Part shown: positions 42,352-50,436 of the stretch, piece by piece
How the letters are laid out: each line of letters opens with the position of its first letter
Numbering within the stretch: position 1 is the stretch's first letter
Assembly (NCBI RefSeq): GCF_015169395.1
Contig: NZ_CP063458.1
Span: 3,224,001-3,288,000, forward strand
From: Humisphaera borealis
GTDB lineage: Bacteria; Planctomycetota; Phycisphaerae; Tepidisphaerales; Tepidisphaeraceae
Length of the DNA: 64,000 nt
Direction: 5' to 3'
The notes under the pieces: model-generated
Databases searched by the model: none
What the model saw: the letters and a program-made list of their open reading frames with translations, nothing else
Told to the model about the DNA's origin: nothing
Made by a program: the position numbers and the translations under genes

Positions 42352-43491
42352 ATGCCATCCATCGGACCCCTCCAACTTCAGCAGCCCTTCTGTCAGGCCG
42401 GACTGGCCGGCTACAGCGACCGCGCAATGCGCGTGGTCGCCCGACGACGGGGTTGCGCGTATGCACTGACCGAAGCCTTGCTCGACGTCATTCTCTGCAA
42501 CGGGGGGGAAGGATTGCGGAAAAGCATCGATATCAACGACGAAGACCATCCGGTGGCCGGCCAGGTTATCGGGTCTGATGCCGACACGATGAGTCGTGCC
42601 GCCCTGCTCCTGCACCGCGCCGGTTACGACGCGATCGATCTCAACTACGCCTGCCCGGTGAAGAAGATCAAGAACAAGGCCCGGGGCGGCCACATGCTGA
42701 AGGACCTGCCCCGGGCGATCGACATCCTCAAGTCCGTGCGCGATGCCTTACCCCCCTCGGCGGTCACCACCGTAAGCCTGCGCAAGAGCTTTGACGATTC
42801 GCCGCAATCCGAAGAAACGTTCTTTCAGATTGCCGACGCGGCCTGGTCGCTGGGCTACTCGGCGATTCGCGTTCATGGCCGGACTGTCGAACAGAAGTAC
42901 CAGGGCCAGGCAGACTGGGCGTTCATCCGGAAGGTGAAGCAGCGGTATCCGAATCGCACCATCCTCGGCAGCGGCGATGTCTTCACCGCAGAGGATGCCG
43001 TGCGAATGCTCCGGGAGACGGGCGTCGATATCGCCTGGATCGCCCGGGGCGCGATCGGCAACCCGTGGATCTTCGGGCACGCCGCAGCTCTGTTGGCCAC
43101 GGAACGCAGTGGATCGACGATGGAGGCTGGAAGATCGAACCAAGTGTGTGCGCCATCGTCCATCGTCAATCCGCCATCCTCTATATTCTCTCCTCCCACC
43201 ATCCACGCGCAGCGCGACGCCCTCGAAGAACACTTCGCGCTGGCGATGCAGATTCACGGCGAATCTCTCGCCGGCCGACGGATGCGCAAGATGGGGATCA
43301 AGTACAGCCGATTCCACCCCCAGGCGGATCAGGTCAAAAAGCAGTTCATCGCGGTGCAAAGCCTGCGTGACTGGAGTGAAGTCCTGCAACGCTGGTATGC
43401 CACCGAAGGCCCCGGTGTCTGGCCCGCCGCGACGGCGGCCGACGAAGTAAACAACGACACGTCGATGCAGAGTTGCGAAGCGGTGGCTTAA
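42352..43491 (+). CDS. dus: tRNA-dihydrouridine synthase with repeat-derived insert
   Basis: A 379-residue FMN-dependent enzyme that reduces uridines in tRNA D-loops. ATG 42352 opens MPSIGPLQLQQPFCQAGLAG, the FMN-binding strand. The catalytic cysteine is Cys101 in LNYACPVKKIKNKARGG. Further family motifs are IRVHGRTVEQKYQGQADW and ILGSGDVFTAEDAV, then WIARGAIGNPWIF. Residues about 252-285 (ERSGSTMEAGRSNQVCAPSS and on to the Ser/Pro-rich SSIVNPPSSIFSPP) have no counterpart in the family and are encoded by a heptad repeat inserted in frame between the barrel and the C-terminal helical domain. The C-terminal domain (MRKMGIKYSRFHPQADQVKK) is intact, so the enzyme is probably active. Confidence 0.92.
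   Translation: MPSIGPLQLQQPFCQAGLAGYSDRAMRVVARRRGCAYALTEALLDVILCNGGEGLRKSIDINDEDHPVAGQVIGSDADTMSRAALLLHRAGYDAIDLNYACPVKKIKNKARGGHMLKDLPRAIDILKSVRDALPPSAVTTVSLRKSFDDSPQSEETFFQIADAAWSLGYSAIRVHGRTVEQKYQGQADWAFIRKVKQRYPNRTILGSGDVFTAEDAVRMLRETGVDIAWIARGAIGNPWIFGHAAALLATERSGSTMEAGRSNQVCAPSSIVNPPSSIFSPPTIHAQRDALEEHFALAMQIHGESLAGRRMRKMGIKYSRFHPQADQVKKQFIAVQSLRDWSEVLQRWYATEGPGVWPAATAADEVNNDTSMQSCEAVA
43112..43187. repeat. Heptad-repeat insertion inside dus
   Basis: Heptads of the form GATCGAC, GATGGAG, GCTGGAA, GATCGAA run from 43112 to 43139. After a spacer, the roughly complementary heptads CCATCGT, CCATCGT, CAATCCG, CCATCCT, CTATATT run from 43153 to 43187. The whole block is an inverted pair of degenerate 7-bp tandem repeats and is read in frame in the dus coding sequence. 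Confidence 0.75.
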
Positions 43492-43516
43492 TACTGAGGA
43501 CTAGCGTCCGAATCCC

Positions 43517-43786
43517 ATGCACTCCAAGACCCCTCCCCGTAATCGCCTGGCCAAGCTGCTTCCGCTCGAATGGCGCGAGTTCCTTGTCGCCAACGGCGTT
43601 CCGAAGCGTAAGTACACCGCCGTCGTTCGCGCGACCTTCACCGACGGCACGATTCTCGACGATATCATCATCGAGCAAGGGTGGATCATCGCGACCGACC
43701 GCAACGGCCTGGGCGGCATCTTCGAGCAGCGGATCGGCTTCGATCCGCGAAAAATCACCGCCATCGAGATCGTTCAGGTGGTGTAG
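43517..43786 (+). CDS. Small conserved-looking hypothetical protein, 89 residues
   Basis: Family not recognised. The protein is alpha/beta with a helical, basic start (NRLAKLLPLEWREFLVANGV) and a beta-rich body (YTAVVRATFTDGTILDDIII, then GWIIATDRNGLGGIFEQRIG) that resembles a small SH3- or PASTA-like barrel. It lies 25 bp after dus on the same strand and 163 bp before serS, so it may share the dus transcript. No ribosome site is visible. Its regular strand pattern and codon use suggest a real gene. Confidence 0.6.
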   Translation: MHSKTPPRNRLAKLLPLEWREFLVANGVPKRKYTAVVRATFTDGTILDDIIIEQGWIIATDRNGLGGIFEQRIGFDPRKITAIEIVQVV

Positions 43787-43851
43787 GGATTCGCTCCTGA
43801 CGCGCTCAGCCGCAACTGCGGGTCGCAAACACCAGCAGTGCTGCCGTCGGA

Positions 43852-43870
43852 CCCACCGCGACTCGGTGGG
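43852..43870. terminator. Short hairpin between small gene and serS
   Basis: CCCACCG-CGACT-CGGTGGG forms a 7-bp perfect stem 66 nt after the 89-residue gene and 80 nt before serS. No T-tract follows. Confidence 0.35.
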
Positions 43871-43949
43871 CGCGCCCGGTTCGAAACGCGCTTACCCGAC
43901 CGCGCCTCCCTGTCCTCCACAATCGCATTCGTGTAAAACCGCGGCCCTT

Positions 43950-45266
43950 ATGATCGACCTGAAGGACCTCCGCGACAACCCCGACAAGTACCGCGACGGC
44001 GCCAAGAAGAAGAACATGGGCGTCGATATCGACGCCGTGCTCGCCCTCGACGGCAAACATCGGCAGGCACAGGTGGAGTTCGACCGGCTCAAGGCGGAGC
44101 AGAACCTGCTCAGCCAGAAGATCGGCAAGGCCAAAGACCCCGCCGAGCGTGAGACCATCAAGCAGCAGGCGGCGGCGATGAAGCCGCGGCTGAAGGAACT
44201 CGAAGACGCAGGCCGCGAAACGAGAGTGCAGCTCGACCAGCTCCTCTGGTCGATCCCGCAGCCGCCAGACGCCGATGTTCCGGTCGGCCGCGATGCCACT
44301 GACAACGTTGTCGTCCGCCACTGGGGTGAGCCGCGGACCTTCGATTTTAAGCCGCTGTCGCACATTGAAATCGGCAAGAAGCTGGGGCTGATGGATTTCG
44401 AGGCCGGCGCGAAGATCGCCGGCAGCCGCAGCTACTTCCTGAAAGCCGGCGGCGCGGAACTGCACTGGGCGGTGATCCGCCTGGCGCTCGACATGATGAC
44501 CCGCGAGAAGGGTTTCACGCTGCTGTCAGTCCCGGTGATGGTTCGAGACAATGCGATGCGCGGCACCGGCTTCTTCCCCGCCGGGCGGGAGCAGGCGTAC
44601 CGCGTTGGTGAGACGACCGAGGAAGGGGATGAAGTCCGCTTCCTGACCGGCACCGCCGAGGTGGCGCTGACGGCGTACGCCGCCCCCGAGACCGACTCGG
44701 TCACGCTCACCGAAGCAGACCTGCCGCTGAAGCTGACTGCCGCCAGCACCTGCTTTCGTCGTGAGGCGGGCACCTACGGCAAGGACACCGCCGGCCTCTA
44801 CCGGGTGCATCAGTTCGACAAGGTCGAACAGGTGGTCATCTGCCGCAACGACATCGAAGAGAGCAAAAAGTGGCACGCCGAGATGCTCGGCTACAGCGAA
44901 GAGCTGCTGAAGCGGCTGAATCTGCCACACCGCGTCATTCAGTGCTGCACCGGCGACATCGGCGTGAAGAACGCTAGCATGCTCGACGTCGAAACCTGGA
45001 TGCCCAGCCGTTTCGACGGCAAGAATCCCGCCAGCGGCTATGGCGAAACCCACAGCGCCAGCCGGCTGTACGAGTTCCAGGCCCGCCGGCTGAACCTGCG
45101 TTACAAGGACAAGGACGGCAAGACGCGGTTCTGCCACACGCTCAACAACACGGTGGTCGCGAGTCCGCGGATTCTGATTCCCATCATCGAGAACTACCAG
45201 AACGCCGACGGCAGCGTGACGGTGCCGGAGGCGCTGCGGGGCTATATCGGAAGGGAAACGCTGTAG
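43950..45266 (+). CDS. serS: Seryl-tRNA synthetase
   Basis: A 438-residue class II aminoacyl-tRNA synthetase that charges tRNA-Ser. MIDLKDLRDNPDKYRDGAKK begins the N-terminal coiled-coil arm (about 1-110, helix HRQAQVEFDRLKAEQNLLSQ) that grips the tRNA variable arm. The catalytic core has motif 2 (STCFRREAGTYGKDTAGLYR, then VHQFDKVEQV) and motif 3 (NNTVVASPRILIPIIENYQN), plus FLTGTAEVAL. Length is normal. No ribosome site lies before ATG 43950. It is convergent with the aminotransferase gene, 21 bp away. Confidence 0.96.
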   Translation: MIDLKDLRDNPDKYRDGAKKKNMGVDIDAVLALDGKHRQAQVEFDRLKAEQNLLSQKIGKAKDPAERETIKQQAAAMKPRLKELEDAGRETRVQLDQLLWSIPQPPDADVPVGRDATDNVVVRHWGEPRTFDFKPLSHIEIGKKLGLMDFEAGAKIAGSRSYFLKAGGAELHWAVIRLALDMMTREKGFTLLSVPVMVRDNAMRGTGFFPAGREQAYRVGETTEEGDEVRFLTGTAEVALTAYAAPETDSVTLTEADLPLKLTAASTCFRREAGTYGKDTAGLYRVHQFDKVEQVVICRNDIEESKKWHAEMLGYSEELLKRLNLPHRVIQCCTGDIGVKNASMLDVETWMPSRFDGKNPASGYGETHSASRLYEFQARRLNLRYKDKDGKTRFCHTLNNTVVASPRILIPIIENYQNADGSVTVPEALRGYIGRETL

Positions 45267-45287
45267 TACCGCCGCCGGGCCCGGCGG

Positions 45288-46460
45288 CTAAATCAACGCC
45301 CCGAGTCCTTTCACCAGTCGCCCGATACCTTCGGTGACGGTCTCCGCCGCCAGCGCGCCATACGCTGCGCGCAGATAGCAATGCTCGGTCAGGCCGAACG
45401 TCGAACCGGGCATGACGGCGACGCCGAAATCACTGATCAACGCCTCGACCAGGCGCATGTCTTCAATCCGCTTGTTGACCCGCATCAGCCCGTAGAACGC
45501 GCCGCCCGGCCTGGGCAGATGAATGCGATCGCCGAGCGTCGCCAGTTCATTTAGCACGGTGTCGCGGACTTTCTCGAATCCGGAAATCTGCGATCTGCAC
45601 CAGGCCTGTCCGGCCTTGAGGGCACCGGCACCGGCAAACTGGGTCATGATCGCCGGGCAGATCAGGTTCGTGTCCTGGATTTTCTTGACCGCTTCTTCCA
45701 GCAGCATCGGCAACACCATGTATCCCACCCGCCAGCCCGCCATGCCGTAGGCCTTGGAAAGGGTGTAGCACGCGATCGTGTGGGGCTCGCTCCCTTCGAT
45801 CGAGGCCGGCGAAAAGTGGGTGCCACCGTCGTAGACGAAGTATTCGTATGCCTCGTCACTGACGTGGAAGATGCCGTGGTCGCGGCACAACGCGTTGATC
45901 GCCCGCAGCGTCGCTTCCGGGTAGACGGCACCGCTGGGGTTGTTCGGAGAGACGGTCACCACGGCACGCGTTCGCGGCGTGACAGCCGCCGCGATCGACG
46001 CAACATCCGGCTGGTATTCGCCGTCCGTCGCGACCACGACAGGCTTACACCCGGCGATGCGGATCGCCATCTCGTGATTGAAGTAATAAGGGGACAGCAG
46101 GATCACTTCGTCGCCCGGGTCGGCAATCGCAAGCACGGCATTGACGAACGCCATGTTCGAGCCCGCCGTCACGGCGATCCGTCTTTCCACACCGATACGA
46201 ACCCCGTTCTCGTTCCGCAGCTTTGCTCGAATGGGGTCCAGCAGTTCTGGAATCCCGAACGCCAGGCCGTACCTGTACGTGCGCGGGTCGTCCGCCGCCG
46301 CGGCGACCGCCTGCGCCACGGTAGGCGGCGGCGCGTAGTGAACCACCCCCTGGCCCAGAGAGATTGTCCCCGGATGACGCGCGATCATCTCCCCGATCAC
46401 TGGAATGACGGGCGTCTGCACGCGGCTGATACGAGCGGATTGGCACGGAATCTTTTGCAT
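45288..46460 (-). CDS. PLP-dependent class I/II aminotransferase
   Basis: A 390-residue fold-type I aminotransferase of the aspartate aminotransferase group. Motifs are GTISLGQGVVHYAPPPTV near the N-terminus, YRYGLAFGIPELLDPI, TAGSNMAFVNAV (phosphate-binding turn), VTVSPNNPSGAVYP, SDEAYEYFVYDG, and the PLP lysine in ACYTLSKAYGMAGWRVGYMV near residue 235. The substrate-binding Arg lies in the C-terminal HCYLRAAYG. The amino donor and acceptor cannot be told. ATG 46460 is taken; the preceding EamA gene ends 23 bp upstream on the same strand, so the two probably form an operon. Confidence 0.9.
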   Translation of the reverse strand: MQKIPCQSARISRVQTPVIPVIGEMIARHPGTISLGQGVVHYAPPPTVAQAVAAAADDPRTYRYGLAFGIPELLDPIRAKLRNENGVRIGVERRIAVTAGSNMAFVNAVLAIADPGDEVILLSPYYFNHEMAIRIAGCKPVVVATDGEYQPDVASIAAAVTPRTRAVVTVSPNNPSGAVYPEATLRAINALCRDHGIFHVSDEAYEYFVYDGGTHFSPASIEGSEPHTIACYTLSKAYGMAGWRVGYMVLPMLLEEAVKKIQDTNLICPAIMTQFAGAGALKAGQAWCRSQISGFEKVRDTVLNELATLGDRIHLPRPGGAFYGLMRVNKRIEDMRLVEALISDFGVAVMPGSTFGLTEHCYLRAAYGALAAETVTEGIGRLVKGLGALI

Positions 46461-46483
46461 GACGGCGACACCCGTAACCAAAG

Positions 46484-46921
46484 TCAGGCCTTCGACGGCA
46501 TCGACGCGAGATAGACGCCCACCAGCGCCAGACCGATCCCCAGCCAGTTAATGCCGCTGGGCCGCTCGCCGAGCACCAGCACGGCCAGCAGAATTCCCAA
46601 CGGTACGCTGAGCTTATCGACCGGCGCGACCTGCGACAGTTCGCCCGCCTGCAGCGCCCGGAAGTAAAACAGCCACGAAGCCGCCCCGGCGATTCCGGAC
46701 AACGCGATCATGAGCAGGGCGCGGCCGTCGAGTTCGCCCAGCCGGGACGTCAGCCCGGTCGTGAAGCAGACCGTCACGAGAAGAACCGCCATGATGACGC
46801 TTCGGACAGCCGTCGCCAGGGTCGGGTCGACATGGCGAAGGCCGAGCTTGCCGAAGATCCCCACCGCGGCCGCCGACACCGCCGACAGCAGCGCGTACTG
46901 GAACCACCGTTGTTGCAACAT
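46484..46921 (-). CDS. Single-domain EamA (DMT) transporter
   Basis: A 145-residue membrane protein with about five hydrophobic helices and one EamA domain. Typical segments are YALLSAVSAAAVGIFGKLGL at the start, GIAGAASWLFYFRALQAGEL in the middle, and VAPVDKLSVPLGILLAVLVL near the end. Full-length family members carry two such domains in tandem; this half-size form would act as a dimer, as small multidrug-resistance-like proteins do. It lies upstream of the aminotransferase gene, which hints at amino-acid or metabolite export. Confidence 0.88.
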   Translation of the reverse strand: MLQQRWFQYALLSAVSAAAVGIFGKLGLRHVDPTLATAVRSVIMAVLLVTVCFTTGLTSRLGELDGRALLMIALSGIAGAASWLFYFRALQAGELSQVAPVDKLSVPLGILLAVLVLGERPSGINWLGIGLALVGVYLASMPSKA

Positions 46922-46999
46922 GCGGCCGATTCTGACCCATGACTGCGTCGGCGTCGAATAAGCGGCCTTACCGATCCCGACCGGCCGCGTGTCCCTCGC

Positions 47000-47030
47000 T
47001 TGACACTCCGGCGCGACCGTACTCTTATAG
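47000..47030 (+). promoter_or_regulatory. Possible promoter of Sua5-phosphatase fusion gene
   Basis: TTGACA (47000-47005) and TTATAG (47025-47030) are separated by 19 bp, and the ATG follows 7 nt later at 47038. The spacing is longer than optimal. The gene has no Shine-Dalgarno sequence, so a leaderless transcript is possible. Confidence 0.4.
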
Positions 47031-47037
47031 CGCAACC

Positions 47038-48174
47038 ATGAGCGTGCCCGTGATCTCCATCCTCGCCGCCCCCGACTTTGAGCATCAGGTCGGGCGGGCC
47101 GCCGAAGCGCTGGGGCAGGGCAAGCTCGTCGTGCTACCGACGGAAACCGTCTATGGCGCGGCGGGCGTACTGACGCAACCCGCTTCGCTGCAACAACTAA
47201 GGAGCCTCCGCGGCAGCGCCGCCGACGCCCCGTTTACCATCCACCTCGCGACGCCCGAAGCGGCCCGCCAATACACCGGCGACCTCAGTGACCTCGGCAA
47301 TCGTATGCTGAAGAAGCTGTGGCCGGGCCCGGTCGGTCTGGTGTTTGATGTGCCCGCCGAGCGCCGGGCCGCGGTTAGCCGCGAACTGGGCGTCGCCGAA
47401 CCCGATCTTTATGGGACCGACGGCTCGATTACCCTGCGCTGCCCGGACGAAGTCGTCGCCCAGGCGGTACTCGGCAAGGTCGCCGGCCCGGTCGCTCTGA
47501 CGGCGGTCGGCGGGGCGTCCAGCCAGTCGCCAGCCGCCGGCCTGGCGAGCGATCTCGACGGCCGTGTCGCCCTTATTCTTGATGCGGGCCCCACACGGTA
47601 TCATCAGCCGTCGACGATCATCCGCGTCAACGGTGACGGCTACCAGATCGTCCGTAAGGGCGTGTACGACGAACGGATCATCGAGCGGCTGTTGCGCACG
47701 ACGATCCTCTTCGTCTGCAGCGGGAACACCTGCCGTAGCCCGATGGCCGAGGCAATCGCCCGTCATCTGCTGGCCGATGCCAGCGGTGTGGCTGACGCGG
47801 ACCTGGACAAAAAAGGCATCAGCGTCCTCTCCGCCGGTGCCTTTGCCAGTCCCGGCATGCGAGCCACGCCTCAGGGCGTCGAGGCGGTCCGGGCGATGGG
47901 TGCCGACCTGACCCAGCACCGCTCCCGGCAACTGACGCCGGAACTGATCCACCAGGCCGACGCCATCTTTACGATGGGTCGAGGCCACGCGATGGCGGCA
48001 TTGTCGATGGTGCCGTCGGCGAAACAGAAAGTGACAACGCTCGACCCGACCGGCGATATTGAAGACCCGATCGGCGGCAGTCTGGAACTGTACCGCGACC
48101 TGGCCGGTGAACTGCGACGTCTGATCGAGAACCGTCTGAAGGAACGCGATCTGTTGCCCGAGCGACGACCCTGA
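47038..48174 (+). CDS. Sua5/YrdC threonylcarbamoyl-AMP synthase fused to YwlE-like phosphatase
   Basis: A 378-residue fusion. Residues about 10-205 are a YrdC/Sua5 domain (GKLVVLPTETVYGAAG, KLWPGPVGLVF, SITLRCPDE), which makes threonylcarbamoyl-AMP for the t6A base of tRNA. Residues about 222-370 are a low-molecular-weight phosphatase: P-loop CSGNTCRSPMAEA with nucleophile Cys227 and Arg233, the segment SAGAFASPGMRATPQGVEAV, and the general acid Asp343 in DIEDPIGGS. Thr231 sits where tyrosine phosphatases usually have Ile. In Bacillus YwlE a Thr at this place gives protein-arginine phosphatase specificity, and the overall match to YwlE is close. In B. subtilis ywlC (Sua5), ywlE and rpiB lie in this order, and here rpiB is the next gene, 36 bp downstream. 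The fusion thus joins two neighbours of a known gene cluster. Confidence 0.9.
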   Translation: MSVPVISILAAPDFEHQVGRAAEALGQGKLVVLPTETVYGAAGVLTQPASLQQLRSLRGSAADAPFTIHLATPEAARQYTGDLSDLGNRMLKKLWPGPVGLVFDVPAERRAAVSRELGVAEPDLYGTDGSITLRCPDEVVAQAVLGKVAGPVALTAVGGASSQSPAAGLASDLDGRVALILDAGPTRYHQPSTIIRVNGDGYQIVRKGVYDERIIERLLRTTILFVCSGNTCRSPMAEAIARHLLADASGVADADLDKKGISVLSAGAFASPGMRATPQGVEAVRAMGADLTQHRSRQLTPELIHQADAIFTMGRGHAMAALSMVPSAKQKVTTLDPTGDIEDPIGGSLELYRDLAGELRRLIENRLKERDLLPERRP

Positions 48175-48210
48175 TCGAAAGACCGTAGACCCAAGAATCG
48201 AGTAGCGTTT

Positions 48211-48678
48211 ATGCGGATAGCCGTGGCGTGCGACCATCGCGGATACGAAGCCAAGCGCCGGCTACTACCGGTACTTAAATCGGCGGGGCATCAGGTCGAA
48301 GACCTCGGCTGCGACAGCACCTCCGCCGTTGACTACCCCGACTTCGCCGCCCCCGTCGCCCGCGCCGTCGCCCGCGGCGACGCCGACGTCGGCATCCTCA
48401 TGGACGGCAGCGGCATCGGCATGTCTGTCGTGGCCAATAAGATTCATGGCGTCCGAGCGGCGCTCGTCCACGACCATGTCACGTCCCGCCGCGCCCGCGA
48501 ACACAACCACTGCAACGTCCTGTGCCTCGGCACCGACCTGCTCGGCGAAGACCAGATCCGTCAGATCGTTGACATCTTTCTGAGCACGGGATTCACCGAC
48601 GGACGGCACGTCCGCCGGCTCGAAAAGGTCACACAGGTTGAGATGGAAGAATGCCGCCGCGCCGCCGACCCCAAGTAG
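48211..48678 (+). CDS. rpiB: Ribose-5-phosphate isomerase B
   Basis: A 155-residue isomerase linking ribose-5-phosphate and ribulose-5-phosphate; LacA/RpiB homologues also act on other sugars such as galactose-6-phosphate or allose-6-phosphate. Typical segments are AVACDHRGYEAKRRL, DYPDFAAPVARAVA, GSGIGMSVVANKIHGVRAAL, ARAREHNHCNVLCLGT-like and GRHVRRLEKV. The position of the E. coli catalytic cysteine (LIC before GTG) is Asp here (LMDGSGIG), as Cys is also missing in some actinobacterial RpiB enzymes that use a Glu instead. It follows the Sua5-phosphatase fusion by 36 bp. Confidence 0.92.
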   Translation: MRIAVACDHRGYEAKRRLLPVLKSAGHQVEDLGCDSTSAVDYPDFAAPVARAVARGDADVGILMDGSGIGMSVVANKIHGVRAALVHDHVTSRRAREHNHCNVLCLGTDLLGEDQIRQIVDIFLSTGFTDGRHVRRLEKVTQVEMEECRRAADPK

Positions 48679-48735
48679 CCCGGAATCACCGCTTAGCCCG
48701 CGAGCTCCCCGCCCCTGCATCCCGGAATCTGATAT

Positions 48736-49083
48736 TCAGAACGTCTGGTTCGGCGCATCGGACCGGTTGATCACGATCATCCGGGGAATGCCGTTGCTGG
48801 CTTTCAGTTGCGCCGGCGAGGTGGGGTACATCAGCACGTACGCCGTATCGGTGATGACAATCTTCTCCGGCTTGCCCCAATCGACATTGTTGTTGAGCTG
48901 GAACGAGATGGATGCCTGCTGAACCCAGGCCGGCAGGCTGCCCAGGATGTCGGCGGTCATCTTCGTGGCCTCGATCGCCGTGACGGCCGACGCCGTCTCG
49001 GCGCAGCCACAGAGCGATGCCGAGATGCCTGCCAGGCCGGCGACGGCAAAAAGCTGAACGATCGATCGATTGAGAAGCTGCAT
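48736..49083 (-). CDS. Small putative lipoprotein
   Basis: A 115-residue exported protein of unknown function. ATG 49083 opens a signal peptide (MQLLNRSIVQLFAVAGLAGI) ending in SASLCGCAE, where LCGC is a fair lipobox. The mature part has a short helix (AIEATKMTADILGSLPAWVQ) and a beta-rich end (PEKIVITDTAYVLMYPTSP, then PRMIVINRSDAPNQTF). It is convergent with rpiB and divergent from the Uma2 gene. Confidence 0.6.
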   Translation of the reverse strand: MQLLNRSIVQLFAVAGLAGISASLCGCAETASAVTAIEATKMTADILGSLPAWVQQASISFQLNNNVDWGKPEKIVITDTAYVLMYPTSPAQLKASNGIPRMIVINRSDAPNQTF

Positions 49084-49218
49084 CACAGATCCGCCGCAAC
49101 AAATCCGAACCCCAACCGAACACGCCGGGGGTTCCAGTCGTTGCAGGATACCGGGGAGGGTGCCAATCACCAAAGCTAATTGATTGCCGCCGCCCGGTCG
49201 TCGGCTAAACTCAGGTCT

Positions 49219-49872
49219 GTGACCGCGACCCTGCTTTCATCGCCGACCGACACCGCAACCGTCGCCGACCTGCTCGAACGGCTCGGCGACATTCCGGCAC
49301 ACCGGGTCCGGCTCCACCCTTCGCCGGGGTCGGCCACCGAGCAGGATGTTATCGATATTGAAGCCCGGGAGGGCCGGCTGTTCGAGCTGGTGGACGGAAC
49401 CCTGGTGGAGAAGGGCATGGGGTACTGGGAATCGATTCTGGGGGTCGCGATCAGCGCCGCGCTGCACGCGTTCGTTCGCCCGCGCAAGCTCGGCTATGTC
49501 GCGATGTCGGATGGGATGATGCGCATTCTGCCCGGCCAGGTGCGGATGCCGGATGTTTCCTTTACGTCTCGCGAACGGTTCCCCGCCGGGGCGTTTCCGA
49601 GGGAGCCCATTCCCACTGCGTCGCCGGACCTCGCCGTGGGAATACTCAGCGAGAGCAATACGCCCAAGGAGATGGCCCGCAAACGGCAGGAGTATTTCCA
49701 AAGCGGTACGAAGCTGGTCTGGATGGTCGACCCGGCGCTGCGGCAGGTCGCGGTTTACACCGATGCCGATACCTTCAAGGTGTATGACACTACCCAGACG
49801 ATCGATGGTGGCGACGTGCTGCCGGGGTTTGCGCTTGAGTTGGGGACGCTGTTTTCGCAGTTGGACGAGTGA
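49219..49872 (+). CDS. Uma2-family (DUF820) putative endonuclease
   Basis: A 217-residue protein of the PD-(D/E)XK-like Uma2 family, abundant in planctomycetes and cyanobacteria. It starts at GTG 49219. Typical segments are REGRLFELVDGTLVEKGMGY, GYVAMSDGMMRILPGQVRMP, DVSF, PDLAVGILSESNTPKEMARK (with the catalytic-type Asp and Glu) and YFQSGTKLVWMVDP. Only the fold and putative nuclease residues are known for the family, and its role is not established. Confidence 0.88.
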   Translation: MTATLLSSPTDTATVADLLERLGDIPAHRVRLHPSPGSATEQDVIDIEAREGRLFELVDGTLVEKGMGYWESILGVAISAALHAFVRPRKLGYVAMSDGMMRILPGQVRMPDVSFTSRERFPAGAFPREPIPTASPDLAVGILSESNTPKEMARKRQEYFQSGTKLVWMVDPALRQVAVYTDADTFKVYDTTQTIDGGDVLPGFALELGTLFSQLDE

Positions 49873-49971
49873 CTTTTGCTCGTCAACGCAGTGGATTTCC
49901 GGCGGCGCTTCAAAAATGGCCGGCCTGCCATCCGTGCTGAATTGATTTTAAAGTGATCGCTCGAGGCAGTC

Positions 49972-50436
49972 GTGTCAGACACACCTATCGCAAAGCTCAC
50001 CGCGACACTCGATGATCACCAGCGATGGGTCCGTCTTGCCTCACGGTTCAGCCTATCGTGCATGAGCAATACCAAGTGGCGAAAGGTGTTCGCCGCGATC
50101 GATGAATCCGGCATCTCGATCCGGCGGTGCGAGTTCAAATGTATTGATTCGGACTACATCACCATGGAGCCCCGCCCGCCGCTAACGCGTGAACTAATGG
50201 AGACGCGGTTCGCGGACAGCATTTGGCAGCCGTTCGAATACAAGTGGATCGAGTGGTTCCGCTTTCCACGGGAGTTCAAACCGTACCCCGGCGTGGGCCT
50301 GGCCGTGTACCAAGACCTCGAGGCCCTGAGAGACGCGATCATGGCGGCCGCGGCGGCGTGTCTGGAATTGGACGCAGACTATCTCTGGCTTTATGGCTAC
50401 CGCCGCGCTACTTATGTCAAAACGCCTCGCTCGTAA
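49972..50436 (+). CDS. Hypothetical protein, 154 residues
   Basis: A soluble protein starting at GTG 49972, with GAGG 5 nt upstream. The segment CMSNTKWRKVFAAIDESGI, followed by aromatic-rich IWQPFEYKWIEWFRFPREFK, recalls small proteins of the DUF6678 type, but I am not sure of the match. It has no signal peptide or catalytic motif. Its 3' end overlaps the 3' end of the convergent acetyltransferase gene by 20 bp. Confidence 0.6.
   Translation: MSDTPIAKLTATLDDHQRWVRLASRFSLSCMSNTKWRKVFAAIDESGISIRRCEFKCIDSDYITMEPRPPLTRELMETRFADSIWQPFEYKWIEWFRFPREFKPYPGVGLAVYQDLEALRDAIMAAAAACLELDADYLWLYGYRRATYVKTPRS

Noticed and set aside
43950-45266. tRNA gene near serS or elsewhere
   Set aside because: I looked for cloverleaf arms and TTCRA-type T-loops in the gaps and found none convincing.
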